This document shows, piece by piece, positions 40,761-49,995 of a stretch of DNA of 52,340 nucleotides. The DNA comes from an uncultured Clostridium sp. (GTDB lineage Bacteria > Bacillota > Clostridia > TANB77 > CAG-508). The notes under the pieces are model-generated. The model searched no databases and was not told where the DNA came from. It saw only the letters and a list, made by a program, of their open reading frames with translations. Position 1 is the stretch's first letter; every line of letters begins with the position of its first letter. The translations under genes and the position numbers were made by a program. Location of the stretch: contig CAMPBS010000007.1 of assembly GCA_946639585.1 (NCBI GenBank), positions 1 through 52,340 on the forward strand, given 5' to 3'.

Positions 40761-41855
40761 CTAAAATTCCATTTTTATATCAAATGAGTTTAATATTTTA
40801 TCATTATAAATATTTTGGTCATATTTTATTCTTCCCGCAACTATACAAGGCGCTATTTTTATTCGTTCTGCAAATAAAATAATATCGTCTGCACTCATCT
40901 TTTTTTCTTGATGTTCATTTATAAAATTTTTATACTCTTTTTCGGGTATTAAAGAATTTCTTGAAAATTCATCTGCTTTGAATTCTTCTACATCTCTTAA
41001 AATCTGTTTATCCTCTTCATTTTCTATTATTTTATCTTCTGCATCTATAAATATCATTTTTTTTCTGCCTTTTATTATATGTCCTAATTCATGCATAAAA
41101 GAAAACCAGAATGTAGCTACATTTTTTCCTCTATCACTTACTTGAATAAACGGTGTAGTAGGATTTAGCCATTTAGAAATACCATAAATCGCAGTATTGG
41201 GCATGCTTTTTTCATAATTAATTATAATGCCACATTCATTACAAATTTCTTTTAATTTTTTTCTTGCTTCATTTTGATTATCTAGAAATGTTAATTTTCT
41301 TATTTCTTTTATTTGGGATAAAATCTTCTCTTTATTATATTCTTTAAGTTCTTCTTCTCTCGCTTTTTTTAAACCTATTTGTATCCATACCATAAGATAT
41401 ATCATATCAAACTTCTTTATATTTGCCTGTCTACATGCAACTTTGTAATATTCTTCTTGCAGATTATCAATCTTAGTTATTTCCATAAACTTTTTAAAAT
41501 TTTCTACCATTTCTCTTTTATTTTTGGTTTCTTTAACTAAGTTTCTTTTTAGCATTTCTTTATATACTTGCTTTATTTCTTGGTATTCATATTCAAGAAA
41601 TTCCTGTTCCTCATATTCTTTTAATTCTTTTCTATAATTGAATTCTAAATTATTCCAGAATATTGCATCAACATCAAAAATCATTTCTAGTTTTATTGCA
41701 GTATCAGCCATTATTGGTGCTTTTCCATTTAAGATCTCATTTACTGTTTTTAATTCCAGATTTAATTTATCAGCTAAATCTTGTTGAGTATAATTATATA
41801 CTTCTAATAATTCTTTTATTGTTTCTCCTGGACATATTATATCTTCTCTATTCAT
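40761..41855 (-). CDS. HigA-like antitoxin fused to ImmA/IrrE metallopeptidase domain
   Basis: Residues 10-60 form a HigA-type helix-turn-helix (TQQDLADKLNLELKTVNEILNG). A helical middle follows, and an ImmA/IrrE-type zinc peptidase domain has HELGH at 255-259 and a downstream FKADEFSRNSLIP. In HigBA systems HigA binds HigB and represses the operon. The peptidase domain might regulate antitoxin stability or another repressor. Start: ATG 41855 with GGAGGTGA inside the end of the toxin gene (eight-base overlap), so translation is coupled. Confidence 0.88.
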   Translation of the reverse strand: MNREDIICPGETIKELLEVYNYTQQDLADKLNLELKTVNEILNGKAPIMADTAIKLEMIFDVDAIFWNNLEFNYRKELKEYEEQEFLEYEYQEIKQVYKEMLKRNLVKETKNKREMVENFKKFMEITKIDNLQEEYYKVACRQANIKKFDMIYLMVWIQIGLKKAREEELKEYNKEKILSQIKEIRKLTFLDNQNEARKKLKEICNECGIIINYEKSMPNTAIYGISKWLNPTTPFIQVSDRGKNVATFWFSFMHELGHIIKGRKKMIFIDAEDKIIENEEDKQILRDVEEFKADEFSRNSLIPEKEYKNFINEHQEKKMSADDIILFAERIKIAPCIVAGRIKYDQNIYNDKILNSFDIKMEF

Positions 41856-42168
41856 AATGATTGCTCACCTCCATAATTTCTATTTTTTCTATTAATCTTA
41901 AGTCTTCATTTAAATCTATTGCAGAAAACTCAATTCTAAAACTACTATCCACTCTAACTGACCATCTATTGTTATTATTTTGTAATTTTTCTCTTCTCCA
42001 TGGCAATTTACTTGGAACCATTTGTAAATTATTAAATGATTTTAATTGAGTGATTCTTAGAATTAAATTTTTTCCTGCTTTATCTCCTATTTGTTTTCTA
42101 GCTTCTTTTAAATTTGTACATAGTTTTTCAAGTTTTTTAGTCCTATAAGTAATATATATTGGTGCCAC
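41848..42168 (-). CDS. HigB-like toxin (RelE/HigB superfamily)
   Basis: About 103-106 residues with the plasmid-maintenance killer-protein pattern: YRTKKLEKLCTNLKEARKQIG, MVPSKLPWRREKL, RWSVRVDSSFRIEF. HigB toxins cut mRNA on the ribosome. The start is unusual: the GTG at 42168 lies inside its own GGAGG. The in-frame codons at normal distance are ATA (42159) and ATT (42153), rare initiators that would lower toxin output. It is first in a two-gene operon behind a consensus promoter. Confidence 0.85.
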   Translation of the reverse strand: MAPIYITYRTKKLEKLCTNLKEARKQIGDKAGKNLILRITQLKSFNNLQMVPSKLPWRREKLQNNNNRWSVRVDSSFRIEFSAIDLNEDLRLIEKIEIMEVSNHYE

Positions 42169-42190
42169 CTCCGTTAATCTTATTAAAAAT

Positions 42191-42219
42191 ATTATAATTG
42201 TTATTTAGGGTTTTGTCAA
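42191..42219 (-). promoter_or_regulatory. Consensus promoter of the HigBA-ImmA operon
   Basis: Perfect TTGACA (42219-42214) and perfect TATAAT (42196-42191) on the minus strand with a 17-base spacer. It should be strong unless repressed, presumably by the HigA helix-turn-helix. Confidence 0.8.
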
Positions 42220-42260
42220 GTTTTTTATTACTTTATAAGTAAATAAATTTTATAGTTATT

Positions 42261-42294
42261 AAAAAACATATTGCGTAATTGCAATATGTTTTTT
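42261..42294 (-). terminator. Terminator of the sigma operon
   Basis: AAAAAACATATTGC and GCAATATGTTTTTT form a perfect 14-bp stem, 18 bases beyond the stop of the 42312 gene. Confidence 0.88.
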
Positions 42295-42311
42295 TAATAT
42301 TTGTAAAAGTA

Positions 42312-44096
42312 TTAATAAATTAACTCTTGTAATAATACATCTCCTTTTGTATAGCCTTCTTCTAGGTTAATTTGTCTCTCAGAAATTTTTTCTATTTTTA
42401 TCTTTCCATTTTTTATATAAACTTTAGATACTTCTTCACTCCCCATTTGTCCATATACTTGTAATAAGTAGTCTTTATTATTCATTTTATATAAAGCACT
42501 ATGTCCAAATCCATGTGTTCCAAGGTCTGTTACTTTTCCATTTTTATATGTATAAAATGATATTTCTTTTTCTGCTTCAAAATCTCCTTTTGCTACTATC
42601 AATTCATGAACTCCATCATTGTCTATATCTATTCTTGTGCTCTTTGTTGTTTTGTTTTTTGGCATTTTTTCTAAAAATTTGTCATAAGCATTATCTATTT
42701 CTACCATTTCAGCATAATTGTCTGGTTCTAATTGATTATTTTCTGTATTTCCTTCATCATATAATCCAACCCATCTGGTATACCTTGTACTTCCTGTATA
42801 GCTATCATATGTTCCTAATATTCCGCCTTCAGCATCTTTAGATACTATTACTGCTACATCAAAATTCTTATCTTGATTATTATTATCTATATAATATATA
42901 GTACATTTGTATAATGCTGATTGTTTATCTTTTCCTAATTGTGTGAATTCTGATTTAACATCTTTTATTTTCTTTATATTATAGCTGTTATTCCACATAT
43001 CTGTATATGTATAATACCCATTGTTTTGAGTAGTTTTTAATTCTTCTTCTCCTGATTTTATAATCGCTGCTTTACCATTTATTGAATTTGTTAAGTCATT
43101 ATTATATTGTATATTTGCATTTTTTTCAAAGAAATCTGCATCTGTATCATTATTAGTTGTATTTGCTTCCTCTTTTATTTCTTCTAATGGTTCTGTGCTA
43201 TACCAGTAATAGTTTCCATCTGAATTTTTCTTGAAAGTATGTTTAAAAGAAATCATTTTATTACTATGTTTTTTCATGATATATTTAGATAATGTATCTT
43301 CATCTGTATAATTGCTTAAATCTATTGTTTCTAATTCTATATTACTATTTGACGCTTTATATAATGCTGCTTTATCACCATTTTCTTTTATAGCAATATA
43401 TTTATCTTCAATAAATAATAAATCATTTTCTTGATATGCTTTTTCTATATTTTTTATATTAGTCATATATTCCCCAGAACCACCACCTGAAGAATATGAA
43501 TATTTTTGATTTTTATATGTACAACCTGCTCCATATCCTATTTCAAAATCTTCATTTTCTATTTCTGTGCCATACATTTCCTTTGCTTTGTCTTGAAGTT
43601 TACTTGCTTCAAAAGAATACCACCCATCCAATGGTTGTCCATTTTGCATTGTTGTTGTTTTTTCACTATCTTTTAATTCTAAGTTTTTAAATGCATACGC
43701 CAATAAATATTTATTATCTAAATCATTTTTAGTAATTTTTTTGTTTTGGTATGCGTTGACTCTAATTCTATTTTCATTAAATGCAGGGATATATTCATAT
43801 AAATTCTTTACCATGCTGCTATTTACATCTAGTTCTTCAATAGTTGTTTTTCCTTCCTTAAATACTTCATCCTCTCCTGATGCATTTTTTGAAGTTGTCC
43901 AATCTCTTATCATAAAGAATATATTTCCATATCCATTTGTTGCAGCATATATTTGTAATCCTAATACTAATACTATAATTGTGCTTAGTGTTATTACAGC
44001 TATTTTTGCTTTTTTCTTTTTTGTTTTAGAACCTATATCTTGTTTTTTAGGTTCTTGCATTGGTGGTTGTTGGTTATTATTAAGATTTTCTTCCAT
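42312..44096 (-). CDS. Membrane-anchored protein of the ECF sigma operon
   Basis: 594 residues. The N-terminus repeats the module of the anti-sigma and 38501 proteins (KKKAKIAVITLSTIIVLVLG, then NGYGNIFFMIRDW), giving one membrane helix with a large outer domain. The C-terminal third contains RIDIDNDGVHELIVAKG, a calcium-loop/VCBS-like strand seen in surface proteins. Start: ATG 44096 with GGGAGG seven bases upstream. It follows the anti-sigma gene by 21 bases and so is the third gene of the operon. Its role is unknown: perhaps sensor or effector. Confidence 0.78.
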   Translation of the reverse strand: MEENLNNNQQPPMQEPKKQDIGSKTKKKKAKIAVITLSTIIVLVLGLQIYAATNGYGNIFFMIRDWTTSKNASGEDEVFKEGKTTIEELDVNSSMVKNLYEYIPAFNENRIRVNAYQNKKITKNDLDNKYLLAYAFKNLELKDSEKTTTMQNGQPLDGWYSFEASKLQDKAKEMYGTEIENEDFEIGYGAGCTYKNQKYSYSSGGGSGEYMTNIKNIEKAYQENDLLFIEDKYIAIKENGDKAALYKASNSNIELETIDLSNYTDEDTLSKYIMKKHSNKMISFKHTFKKNSDGNYYWYSTEPLEEIKEEANTTNNDTDADFFEKNANIQYNNDLTNSINGKAAIIKSGEEELKTTQNNGYYTYTDMWNNSYNIKKIKDVKSEFTQLGKDKQSALYKCTIYYIDNNNQDKNFDVAVIVSKDAEGGILGTYDSYTGSTRYTRWVGLYDEGNTENNQLEPDNYAEMVEIDNAYDKFLEKMPKNKTTKSTRIDIDNDGVHELIVAKGDFEAEKEISFYTYKNGKVTDLGTHGFGHSALYKMNNKDYLLQVYGQMGSEEVSKVYIKNGKIKIEKISERQINLEEGYTKGDVLLQELIY

Positions 44097-44117
44097 AATT
44101 TTTCCTCCCATTTTTTA

Positions 44118-45122
44118 TTAAAAAATTTCTTCTTTTTCTATTTTTATTTTTGTAAATCCATCATCACTTGATGTGAATTCAATTGTGTTTGTGTAAATGG
44201 CTGTTTCTTCAACTTTGTCTTTTTCAAATTCTTCATCTGTTGGCATCATGTATAAGAATTTTGCTATATATTTGCCATTACTATAGAAAATATCGTAAGT
44301 ATCTAAGATTATTATTTGTTTATTTTTCAATTCTTTTGATGTATATAGTTTTTCTGTTTCTTGTTTTAAGAATTTGTTTAATTCTATTTGAGATATTTTC
44401 TTAACTACTTGATTTTCTGTTCTTGCTTCTATTGTCTTTTTGGTCAAATCCATTGTTATTGTTTTTAGCAATGTTTTATTTTTGTTGTAGATTTCTATTT
44501 TAATTATATTTGTAGTATCTTTGTAGTTTTTCAAGTTTAATACTTCTGTATATATCTTTTCGTTTTCTTTCTTATTGCTTACAGAGTTATACATTTCTTG
44601 GTTTTCATCATTATATATTTTGTAATTTAATGGTGTATCTGAATTTTCTTTTAATTCTTTAACTAATAAGAATAGTTTTGCTTTATTGTCCTTTATTTGT
44701 AATTCATTTATTTGAAGTTCGATTTCATCTGTTATTTGAATTGGCTTATATGAAACTACAATATCTCTATCTGAGAATATTTCTTCACCTCCCTTTTCTT
44801 CTTTTGTAACTAAATCTTTTATTAGAAAAAATATGTTGTCATAGCCTTGTGTTCTTGCATATACGTTTGATGCAACAACTACTAGCACTAGACTTGCAGC
44901 TACTGTCATTAGCTTTTTAAATTTCATAAAATAGCTTGGTCTGTTGTATTCTTTATATTGTTCTGTTCTTTGTTCTTTTTGATATTCTTGACGTTGTTCT
45001 TGTTGGAGTACTTCATCTTTTTGAACTTTTTCTATGAAATTATCAAATGTATTGTTTACTTTATCTGATATTTTTTTGTCTTTTGTGATGAATTGCCTAA
45101 TTCTGATATCTTCATTATCCAT
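44118..45122 (-). CDS. Anti-sigma factor with DUF4179-like ectodomain
   Basis: 334 residues. About 90 cytoplasmic residues (likely sigma-binding) precede one membrane helix (KLMTVAASLVLVVVASNVYA). The outer domain has YDNIFFLIKDLVTKEEKGG, EIFSDRDIVVSYKPIQI and beta-rich repeats as in DUF4179-type anti-sigma proteins. I chose ATG 45122 (AGAAGG eight bases upstream), which overlaps the sigma gene by eight bases. Overlap with an ECF sigma gene and the membrane topology support the call. Confidence 0.85.
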   Translation of the reverse strand: MDNEDIRIRQFITKDKKISDKVNNTFDNFIEKVQKDEVLQQEQRQEYQKEQRTEQYKEYNRPSYFMKFKKLMTVAASLVLVVVASNVYARTQGYDNIFFLIKDLVTKEEKGGEEIFSDRDIVVSYKPIQITDEIELQINELQIKDNKAKLFLLVKELKENSDTPLNYKIYNDENQEMYNSVSNKKENEKIYTEVLNLKNYKDTTNIIKIEIYNKNKTLLKTITMDLTKKTIEARTENQVVKKISQIELNKFLKQETEKLYTSKELKNKQIIILDTYDIFYSNGKYIAKFLYMMPTDEEFEKDKVEETAIYTNTIEFTSSDDGFTKIKIEKEEIF

Positions 45123-45618
45123 TGAATTCACCTTCTTCCTTTTTCATAATTTTTCCTATTTGTTCTCGTGCTCTTGATAGCCTTGATTTTACTGTACCTT
45201 GTGGTATTCCTAAAATATTTGATATTTCTGTTACAGATAATTCATCATAATAGTATAAAACCACTATTTCTTTTAAATCTTTATCTATTTGTTTTAGTAC
45301 CCATTCTAAGCTACTTTCTACTTCATAACTATCTTCAACACCTGTTGTGTTCTCAGTTATTGAATCATCTATATATGCTACTTTTTTGTTTTTATTTATT
45401 ATGTCATAGCATTTGTTTATTAGAATTCTAATTATCCAGGTTGTAAAATAGGCTTTTTCTTTTAAATTTTCATAATTCTTATAGGCGCTGTATAAAGCAT
45501 CTTGTATTGCATCATTTGCGTCATCTTCATTTTTCAGAATCGCAAATGCTGTTTTATACATTTTTAGCCTGTTTTCATTGATATTTTGTATAAATTGCTC
45601 TTTCTCTTCCTCTCTCAT
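45115..45618 (-). CDS. ECF-type RNA polymerase sigma factor
   Basis: 167 residues with sigma region 2 (NEDDANDAIQDALYSAYKNY, TTWIIRILINKCYD) and region 4 (LKEIVVLYYYDELSVTEISNILGIPQGTVKSRLSRAR). It would direct RNA polymerase to envelope-stress promoters when released by the anti-sigma encoded next. Start: ATG 45618 with GAGAAGAGG. The upstream block shared with the 38501 gene suggests autoregulation. Confidence 0.94.
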   Translation of the reverse strand: MREEEKEQFIQNINENRLKMYKTAFAILKNEDDANDAIQDALYSAYKNYENLKEKAYFTTWIIRILINKCYDIINKNKKVAYIDDSITENTTGVEDSYEVESSLEWVLKQIDKDLKEIVVLYYYDELSVTEISNILGIPQGTVKSRLSRAREQIGKIMKKEEGEFNG

Positions 45619-45675
45619 CTTTCCTCTTCTCCATTATTAGACATGTTTACTCTGATTTTGGTTCATAGAACCTCG

Positions 45676-45766
45676 ATTTTATTTTATATTAGTTTAATTT
45701 CTTTGTAAATAATTGTTACAACAAAAAGAAAAATGTTACAAAAACTTAATATTTTTGTAACATTTT
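45676..45766 (-). promoter_or_regulatory. Promoter/terminator block of the sigma operon, copy 1
   Basis: A hairpin followed on the minus strand by TGTAACAATTATTTACA and an AT-rich stretch. About 90 bases are nearly the same as 40650-40744 upstream of the 38501 gene. It probably contains the autoregulated ECF promoter. Confidence 0.55.
45731..45766 (-). terminator. Terminator of the rfb operon
   Basis: AAATGTTACAAAAA and TTTTTGTAACATTT form a perfect 14-bp stem 15 bases beyond rfbB. Confidence 0.85.
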
Positions 45767-45780
45767 GTATTTTCTTATTC

Positions 45781-46749
45781 TTATTTTAACCATTCTGGAT
45801 TAGCCAAATACCAATCAATTGTCTTAACAATTCCATCTTCGAATTTAGTTTCTGGGAACCAACCTAATTCATTTTTTATTTTTGTTGGATCTATTGCGTA
45901 TCTGTAATCATGGCCTTTTCTGTCTTCTACATGTTCAATTAGGTCTTCTGATTTTCCTAGGTGTTTTAATATTAATTTTACTATATCTATATTTCTTTTT
46001 TCGTTGTGTCCACCTATGTTGTATCTTTCTCCAGAAACTCCATTATGGAATACCATATCTATTGCTTTGCAGTGATCTTCAACATATAGCCAATCTCTTA
46101 TGTTTAATCCTTCTCCATAAACTGGTAGTTTTTCATTATTTAATGCTAATTTAATCATGTGAGGGATTAATTTTTCATTATGTTGATATGGTCCATAGTT
46201 ATTTGAACAGTTTGTAACATTTACATTCATTTTGAATGTTTCTTTGTATGCTAATGCTATTAAGTCTGAGCTTGCTTTTGATGATGAATATGGACTGCTT
46301 GGTTTGATTGGAGATGTTTCTGTGAAGTATCCTTCTTCTCCTAATGAACCATATACTTCATCTGTTGAAATGTGTACAAATTTATTTGGACTTCCTTCTC
46401 CCCATTTTTGTTTTGCTGTTTCTAATAATGTATGTGTTCCTATTACGTTTGTTTGTGTAAATACAAATGGTGTTTTTATACTGTTGTCAACATGTGATTC
46501 TGCTGCAAAGTGTATTACTCCATTTATGTCGTATTTGTCAAATATTTCTTTCATTTTTTCGAAGTCGCAAATGTCTGCTTGTTCGAATTTTATTTTGTCT
46601 ATTACTTTGTTTAGATTGTTCATGTTGCCTGCATATGTTAGCTTGTCTACTACTACAACATTGTAGTCTGGATGTTTGTTTACAAAGTATTCTGCAAAGT
46701 TTGCTCCTATGAAGCCTGCTGCTCCTGTTACCATTATATTTTTACTCAT
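45781..46749 (-). CDS. rfbB: dTDP-glucose 4,6-dehydratase
   Basis: Second step of dTDP-L-rhamnose synthesis. An extended SDR enzyme of 322 residues with GAAGFIGANF (NAD binding), HISTDEVYGSLG and the YSSSK catalytic motif in PSSPYSSSKASSD, plus the downstream NNYGPYQHNEKLIP. Start: ATG 46749 after AAGAGGT. It is the last gene of rfbD-A-C-B. Confidence 0.97.
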   Translation of the reverse strand: MSKNIMVTGAAGFIGANFAEYFVNKHPDYNVVVVDKLTYAGNMNNLNKVIDKIKFEQADICDFEKMKEIFDKYDINGVIHFAAESHVDNSIKTPFVFTQTNVIGTHTLLETAKQKWGEGSPNKFVHISTDEVYGSLGEEGYFTETSPIKPSSPYSSSKASSDLIALAYKETFKMNVNVTNCSNNYGPYQHNEKLIPHMIKLALNNEKLPVYGEGLNIRDWLYVEDHCKAIDMVFHNGVSGERYNIGGHNEKRNIDIVKLILKHLGKSEDLIEHVEDRKGHDYRYAIDPTKIKNELGWFPETKFEDGIVKTIDWYLANPEWLK

Positions 46750-46815
46750 TTCTTTTACCTCTTTCTAGTTTATTATTCTTTTTTAGTAAAGCCGCCTCTA
46801 CTTTTTTTAATTATA

Positions 46816-47394
46816 CTATAAATTCTTAAATAAATCGGTTTCTCTCAATTCGCTTAGTGAAGGCCAAACTGCATCTTTTTCTGATGTTAGTAAGTCTTCT
46901 GGTTTTAAGTCTCCCATTGGCCACTTGATTGCAACTTCTGGGTCGTCCCATTTTAGTCCACCTTCTGCTGCATGGTTGTATATATCGTCACATTTATATG
47001 TGAATTCTGCTTCATCTGATAATACTAAGAATCCATGTGCAAATCCTCTTGGTATCATAAACATTTTCTTGTTTTCTTCTGAAAGTATTACACCTTCCCA
47101 TTTTCCATATGTTTTGCTTCCTGGTCTTAAATCTACAGCAACATCAAAAACTTCACCTTTTATAACTCTAACTAGTTTTGCTTGAGTATTTTCTTTTTGG
47201 AAATGTAATCCTCTTAATACTCCTTTTTTTGATTTTGATTGATTGTCTTGTACAAAGTTATAATCTAAACCAATTTCTTTAAATTCTTCTGTGCTGTATG
47301 TTTCCATAAAGTATCCTCTGTTGTCGCCAAATACTGTTGGTTCGATTACGCAAACACCTTCTATTGATGTGTCTATTCTTTTAAATTTTCCCAT
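46816..47394 (-). CDS. rfbC: dTDP-4-dehydrorhamnose 3,5-epimerase
   Basis: Third step of dTDP-L-rhamnose synthesis. A cupin-fold enzyme of 192 residues with GVCVIEPTVFGDNRGYFMETY, the catalytic His region GVLRGLHFQKE and FMIPRGFAHGFLVLSD. I chose ATG 47394, where the conserved MGKFKRIDTSIEGV begins. The longer reading adds only a charged leader. It lies 22 bases beyond rfbA. Confidence 0.96.
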   Translation of the reverse strand: MGKFKRIDTSIEGVCVIEPTVFGDNRGYFMETYSTEEFKEIGLDYNFVQDNQSKSKKGVLRGLHFQKENTQAKLVRVIKGEVFDVAVDLRPGSKTYGKWEGVILSEENKKMFMIPRGFAHGFLVLSDEAEFTYKCDDIYNHAAEGGLKWDDPEVAIKWPMGDLKPEDLLTSEKDAVWPSLSELRETDLFKNL

Positions 47395-47416
47395 TTTTTC
47401 TTCTTCCTTCCGTTTT

Positions 47417-48307
47417 TTATTCTTCTCCAAATGCATTTGTTGCTAGGTCTTTTAGATATTGACCATAAGCTGTTTTCATATATTTATCTGCTAATTTTGA
47501 AAGTTCATCTGCTGTTATCCATCCATTTTTGTATGCTATTTCTTCTGGACAACATACTTGCATTCCTTGTCTTTTTTCTATTGTTTGAACGAAACTTGCT
47601 GTTTCTATTAATGCATCATGTGTTCCTGTATCGAACCATGTCATTCCTCTTCCTAATTTTTCAACTGTTAGTTTTCCTCTTTTCATGTATTCGTCATTTA
47701 CAGATGTTATTTCTAATTCGCCTCTTGCTGATGGTTTTATTGTTTTTGCTATTTCTATTACATCATTTGTGTAGAAGTATAATCCTGGAACTGCATAATT
47801 TGATTTTGGTTCTGCTGGTTTTTCTTCTATTGATATTGCTTTTCCGTCTTTGTCTATTTCAACAACTCCATATGCTCTTGGATCTTTTACATAGTAACCA
47901 AATATTGTTGATTCATTTTCTCTTTCATTTGCTCTTCTAAGAATCTCTGGTAAATGTGAACCATAAAACATGTTGTCTCCTAATATCATTACAACATTGT
48001 CGTCACCAATAAATTCTTCACCTATTATAAATGCTTCTGCTAATCCGTTTGGTTTTTCTTGAATTTTGTATTCAAAACTCATTCCCCATTGTGAACCATC
48101 TCCAAGTAATTCTTGGAATACTGTTATATCTCTTGGTGTAGAGATTATTAATACTTCTTTTACTCCTGCTTCCATTAATACTGATAATGGATAGTAAATC
48201 ATTGGTTTGTCATATACTGGCATTATTTGTTTTGATATTGCTATTGTTAGTGGGTATAGTCTTGTTCCACTTCCACCTGCTAAAATTATTCCTTTTCTAT
48301 TTTTCAT
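47417..48307 (-). CDS. rfbA: Glucose-1-phosphate thymidylyltransferase
   Basis: First step of dTDP-L-rhamnose synthesis. The nucleotidyltransferase motif [16 protein letters not shown] is at the N-terminus, with [15 protein letters not shown], the metal-binding ILGDNMFYG and the [10 protein letters not shown] region. 296 residues is normal. Start: ATG 48307 with GAGGAGG. Confidence 0.97.
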   Translation of the reverse strand: MKNRKGIILAGGSGTRLYPLTIAISKQIMPVYDKPMIYYPLSVLMEAGVKEVLIISTPRDITVFQELLGDGSQWGMSFEYKIQEKPNGLAEAFIIGEEFIGDDNVVMILGDNMFYGSHLPEILRRANERENESTIFGYYVKDPRAYGVVEIDKDGKAISIEEKPAEPKSNYAVPGLYFYTNDVIEIAKTIKPSARGELEITSVNDEYMKRGKLTVEKLGRGMTWFDTGTHDALIETASFVQTIEKRQGMQVCCPEEIAYKNGWITADELSKLADKYMKTAYGQYLKDLATNAFGEE

Positions 48308-48341
48308 TCTATTATTCCTCCTCTTATTCCTACATCCTTTT

Positions 48342-49214
48342 TTATTCTTCTACATTTTTGGCTTCTGCAAGATATCTTTTTAATCCGTCTTTCCATTCTG
48401 GAACGTTGATTCCGGCTTCTTTTAATTTGTTTTTTGACATTTGTGAATTGAATGGTCTTTTTGCTTGAGTAATTTTCATCATTTCTATATATTCATCTGT
48501 TGTAACAGGATTTACTTTACATTCAATTCCTTGTTCTGCTAAGATTTCTTTTGTGAAATCATACCATGTTGTGTATCCTTCGTTTGTGGCATTGTATATT
48601 CCATATGGTATTTTTTTAGTTACTGCTTGATATACTATTTCTGATAAGTCTTTTGCATATGTTGGGCTTCCATGTTGATCTGCTACTACATTTATTTCAT
48701 CTCTTGTAGAACCAAGTTTTGTCATTGTTTTAACAAAATTGTTTCCACCTATTCCATATAACCATGCTGTTCTGAATATGTAGTATTCGTCCATATTTTT
48801 TTCAATTCCTTGTTCACCATGTAGTTTTGTTATTCCATATGCTGTTACAGGATTTTTTTCGTCATCTTCTTTGTAATCTTTGTCTAAGTCTAGATTTCCA
48901 CCAAATACATAGTCAGTTGAAATGTGAACTAATTTTGCTCCTGCTTCTTTTGCTGCTATTGCTAAGTTTGTTGGTCCATCTCCATTTATTTTTTCTGCTA
49001 ATTCTTGGCATTCTTCTGCTTTGTCAACTGCTGTAAATGCAGCACAGTTTATTATTAGTTCTGGCTGTTTTTCTTTGATAAAGTTTATTACTCCTTCTTT
49101 ATTTGTTATGTCTAATTCTGCTACGTCTGTTAGAATTAGTTCGTTCCCTTCTTCAAATTTTTCTCTGATTTCTTTTGCAAGCATTCCGTTTGCTCCAGTA
49201 ATTAGTATTTTCAT
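48342..49214 (-). CDS. rfbD: dTDP-4-dehydrorhamnose reductase
   Basis: Last step of dTDP-L-rhamnose synthesis. An SDR enzyme of 290 residues: [36 protein letters not shown] and the YGITKLHGE catalytic YxxxK. It is first in the operon (D-A-C-B). Start: ATG 49214 with AAAGGAATG. The rhamnose donor likely feeds a wall polysaccharide. No rhamnosyltransferase lies in this stretch. Confidence 0.96.
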   Translation of the reverse strand: MKILITGANGMLAKEIREKFEEGNELILTDVAELDITNKEGVINFIKEKQPELIINCAAFTAVDKAEECQELAEKINGDGPTNLAIAAKEAGAKLVHISTDYVFGGNLDLDKDYKEDDEKNPVTAYGITKLHGEQGIEKNMDEYYIFRTAWLYGIGGNNFVKTMTKLGSTRDEINVVADQHGSPTYAKDLSEIVYQAVTKKIPYGIYNATNEGYTTWYDFTKEILAEQGIECKVNPVTTDEYIEMMKITQAKRPFNSQMSKNKLKEAGINVPEWKDGLKRYLAEAKNVEE

Positions 49215-49264
49215 TTATTTATCATTCCTTTCTGTTTTAAAACATCTCCGTTTTTTACGTTCCT

Positions 49265-49293
49265 ATCATATCACTAAAAATAAAAAAGTACAA
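49265..49293 (-). promoter_or_regulatory. Possible promoter of rfbDACB
   Basis: TTGTAC (49293-49288), a 17-base spacer and TATGAT (49270-49265). The -35 overlaps the terminator of the preceding gene. Confidence 0.45.
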
Positions 49294-49310
49294 GGGGTTC
49301 TTGTACTTTT
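49284..49310 (-). terminator. Terminator of the 49321 gene
   Basis: AAAAGTACAAG and CTTGTACTTTT pair perfectly. On the minus strand TTTTTTATTTTT follows. Confidence 0.9.
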
Positions 49311-49320
49311 TGGGCTTATT

Positions 49321-49980
49321 TTAGTGTTTTCTTCTTTTTCTTCTTTGACTATTTTTCCTAGATACCAATACTAATGTAACTAACACAAATGCACCAACTC
49401 CTATAATTATATACATCATAGAATTTGAAGATTTGTTTTCATTTTTTTCTTCTTGTTTGTTGTCTGAATTTTCAATTTTTGTTGTTACACTTTCAGTTGT
49501 TTCAATCTCCTTATTATCCTCCGGTACATTTTCTTGATTCTGTTCATTATCTAACATTGCTTTTATTTTTATAACATAAGTTCTAACTGTTCCATTTTCA
49601 GCAGTAACATCAACTCTATATTCATCTTTATTTTCTTTTACTTTTACAGTATCTATTCCAGTTATTGTAGCTTTTTCGTTACTTGCCGTTGCTTTAATAT
49701 TTATTTCTTTCTTGTTAATCTCTTCTTTTATTGTGTATTCTAAAGTTTGCTTATCGAAATCTGGTGTTAATGTATAACCTTCAACTTGTAAACTTGTTAA
49801 GAAATTATCCGAAGACTTTACCTCTGTTACATTATGATCTTTTTCTTGTTTTTTTATTTGTTCTTGAGCTTGTTGATCTGATTGTTCATCTGTAAGATCT
49901 GCCCAACCAGCCAATACCAGGTTTGTATTTAAAGCAAACACTAATGCAATAATAATTAAACTTATAATACTCTTTTTCAT
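49321..49980 (-). CDS. Anchored cadherin-like beta-sandwich protein, 219 residues
   Basis: A signal peptide (MKKSIISLIIIALVFALNTNL, cut near VLAG), a Gln/Lys-rich stretch, one cadherin-like beta-sandwich domain (FLTSLQVEGYTLTPDFDK, then VTAENGTVRTYVIKIKA), an Asn/Glu-rich linker, a C-terminal transmembrane helix (MMYIIIGVGAFVLVTLVLV) and a strongly basic tail (RKNSQRRKRRKH). It is encoded 15 bases beyond the large wall protein gene and is probably co-transcribed with it. Confidence 0.86.
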   Translation of the reverse strand: MKKSIISLIIIALVFALNTNLVLAGWADLTDEQSDQQAQEQIKKQEKDHNVTEVKSSDNFLTSLQVEGYTLTPDFDKQTLEYTIKEEINKKEINIKATASNEKATITGIDTVKVKENKDEYRVDVTAENGTVRTYVIKIKAMLDNEQNQENVPEDNKEIETTESVTTKIENSDNKQEEKNENKSSNSMMYIIIGVGAFVLVTLVLVSRKNSQRRKRRKH

Positions 49981-49995
49981 TTTATCCTCTTTTCA

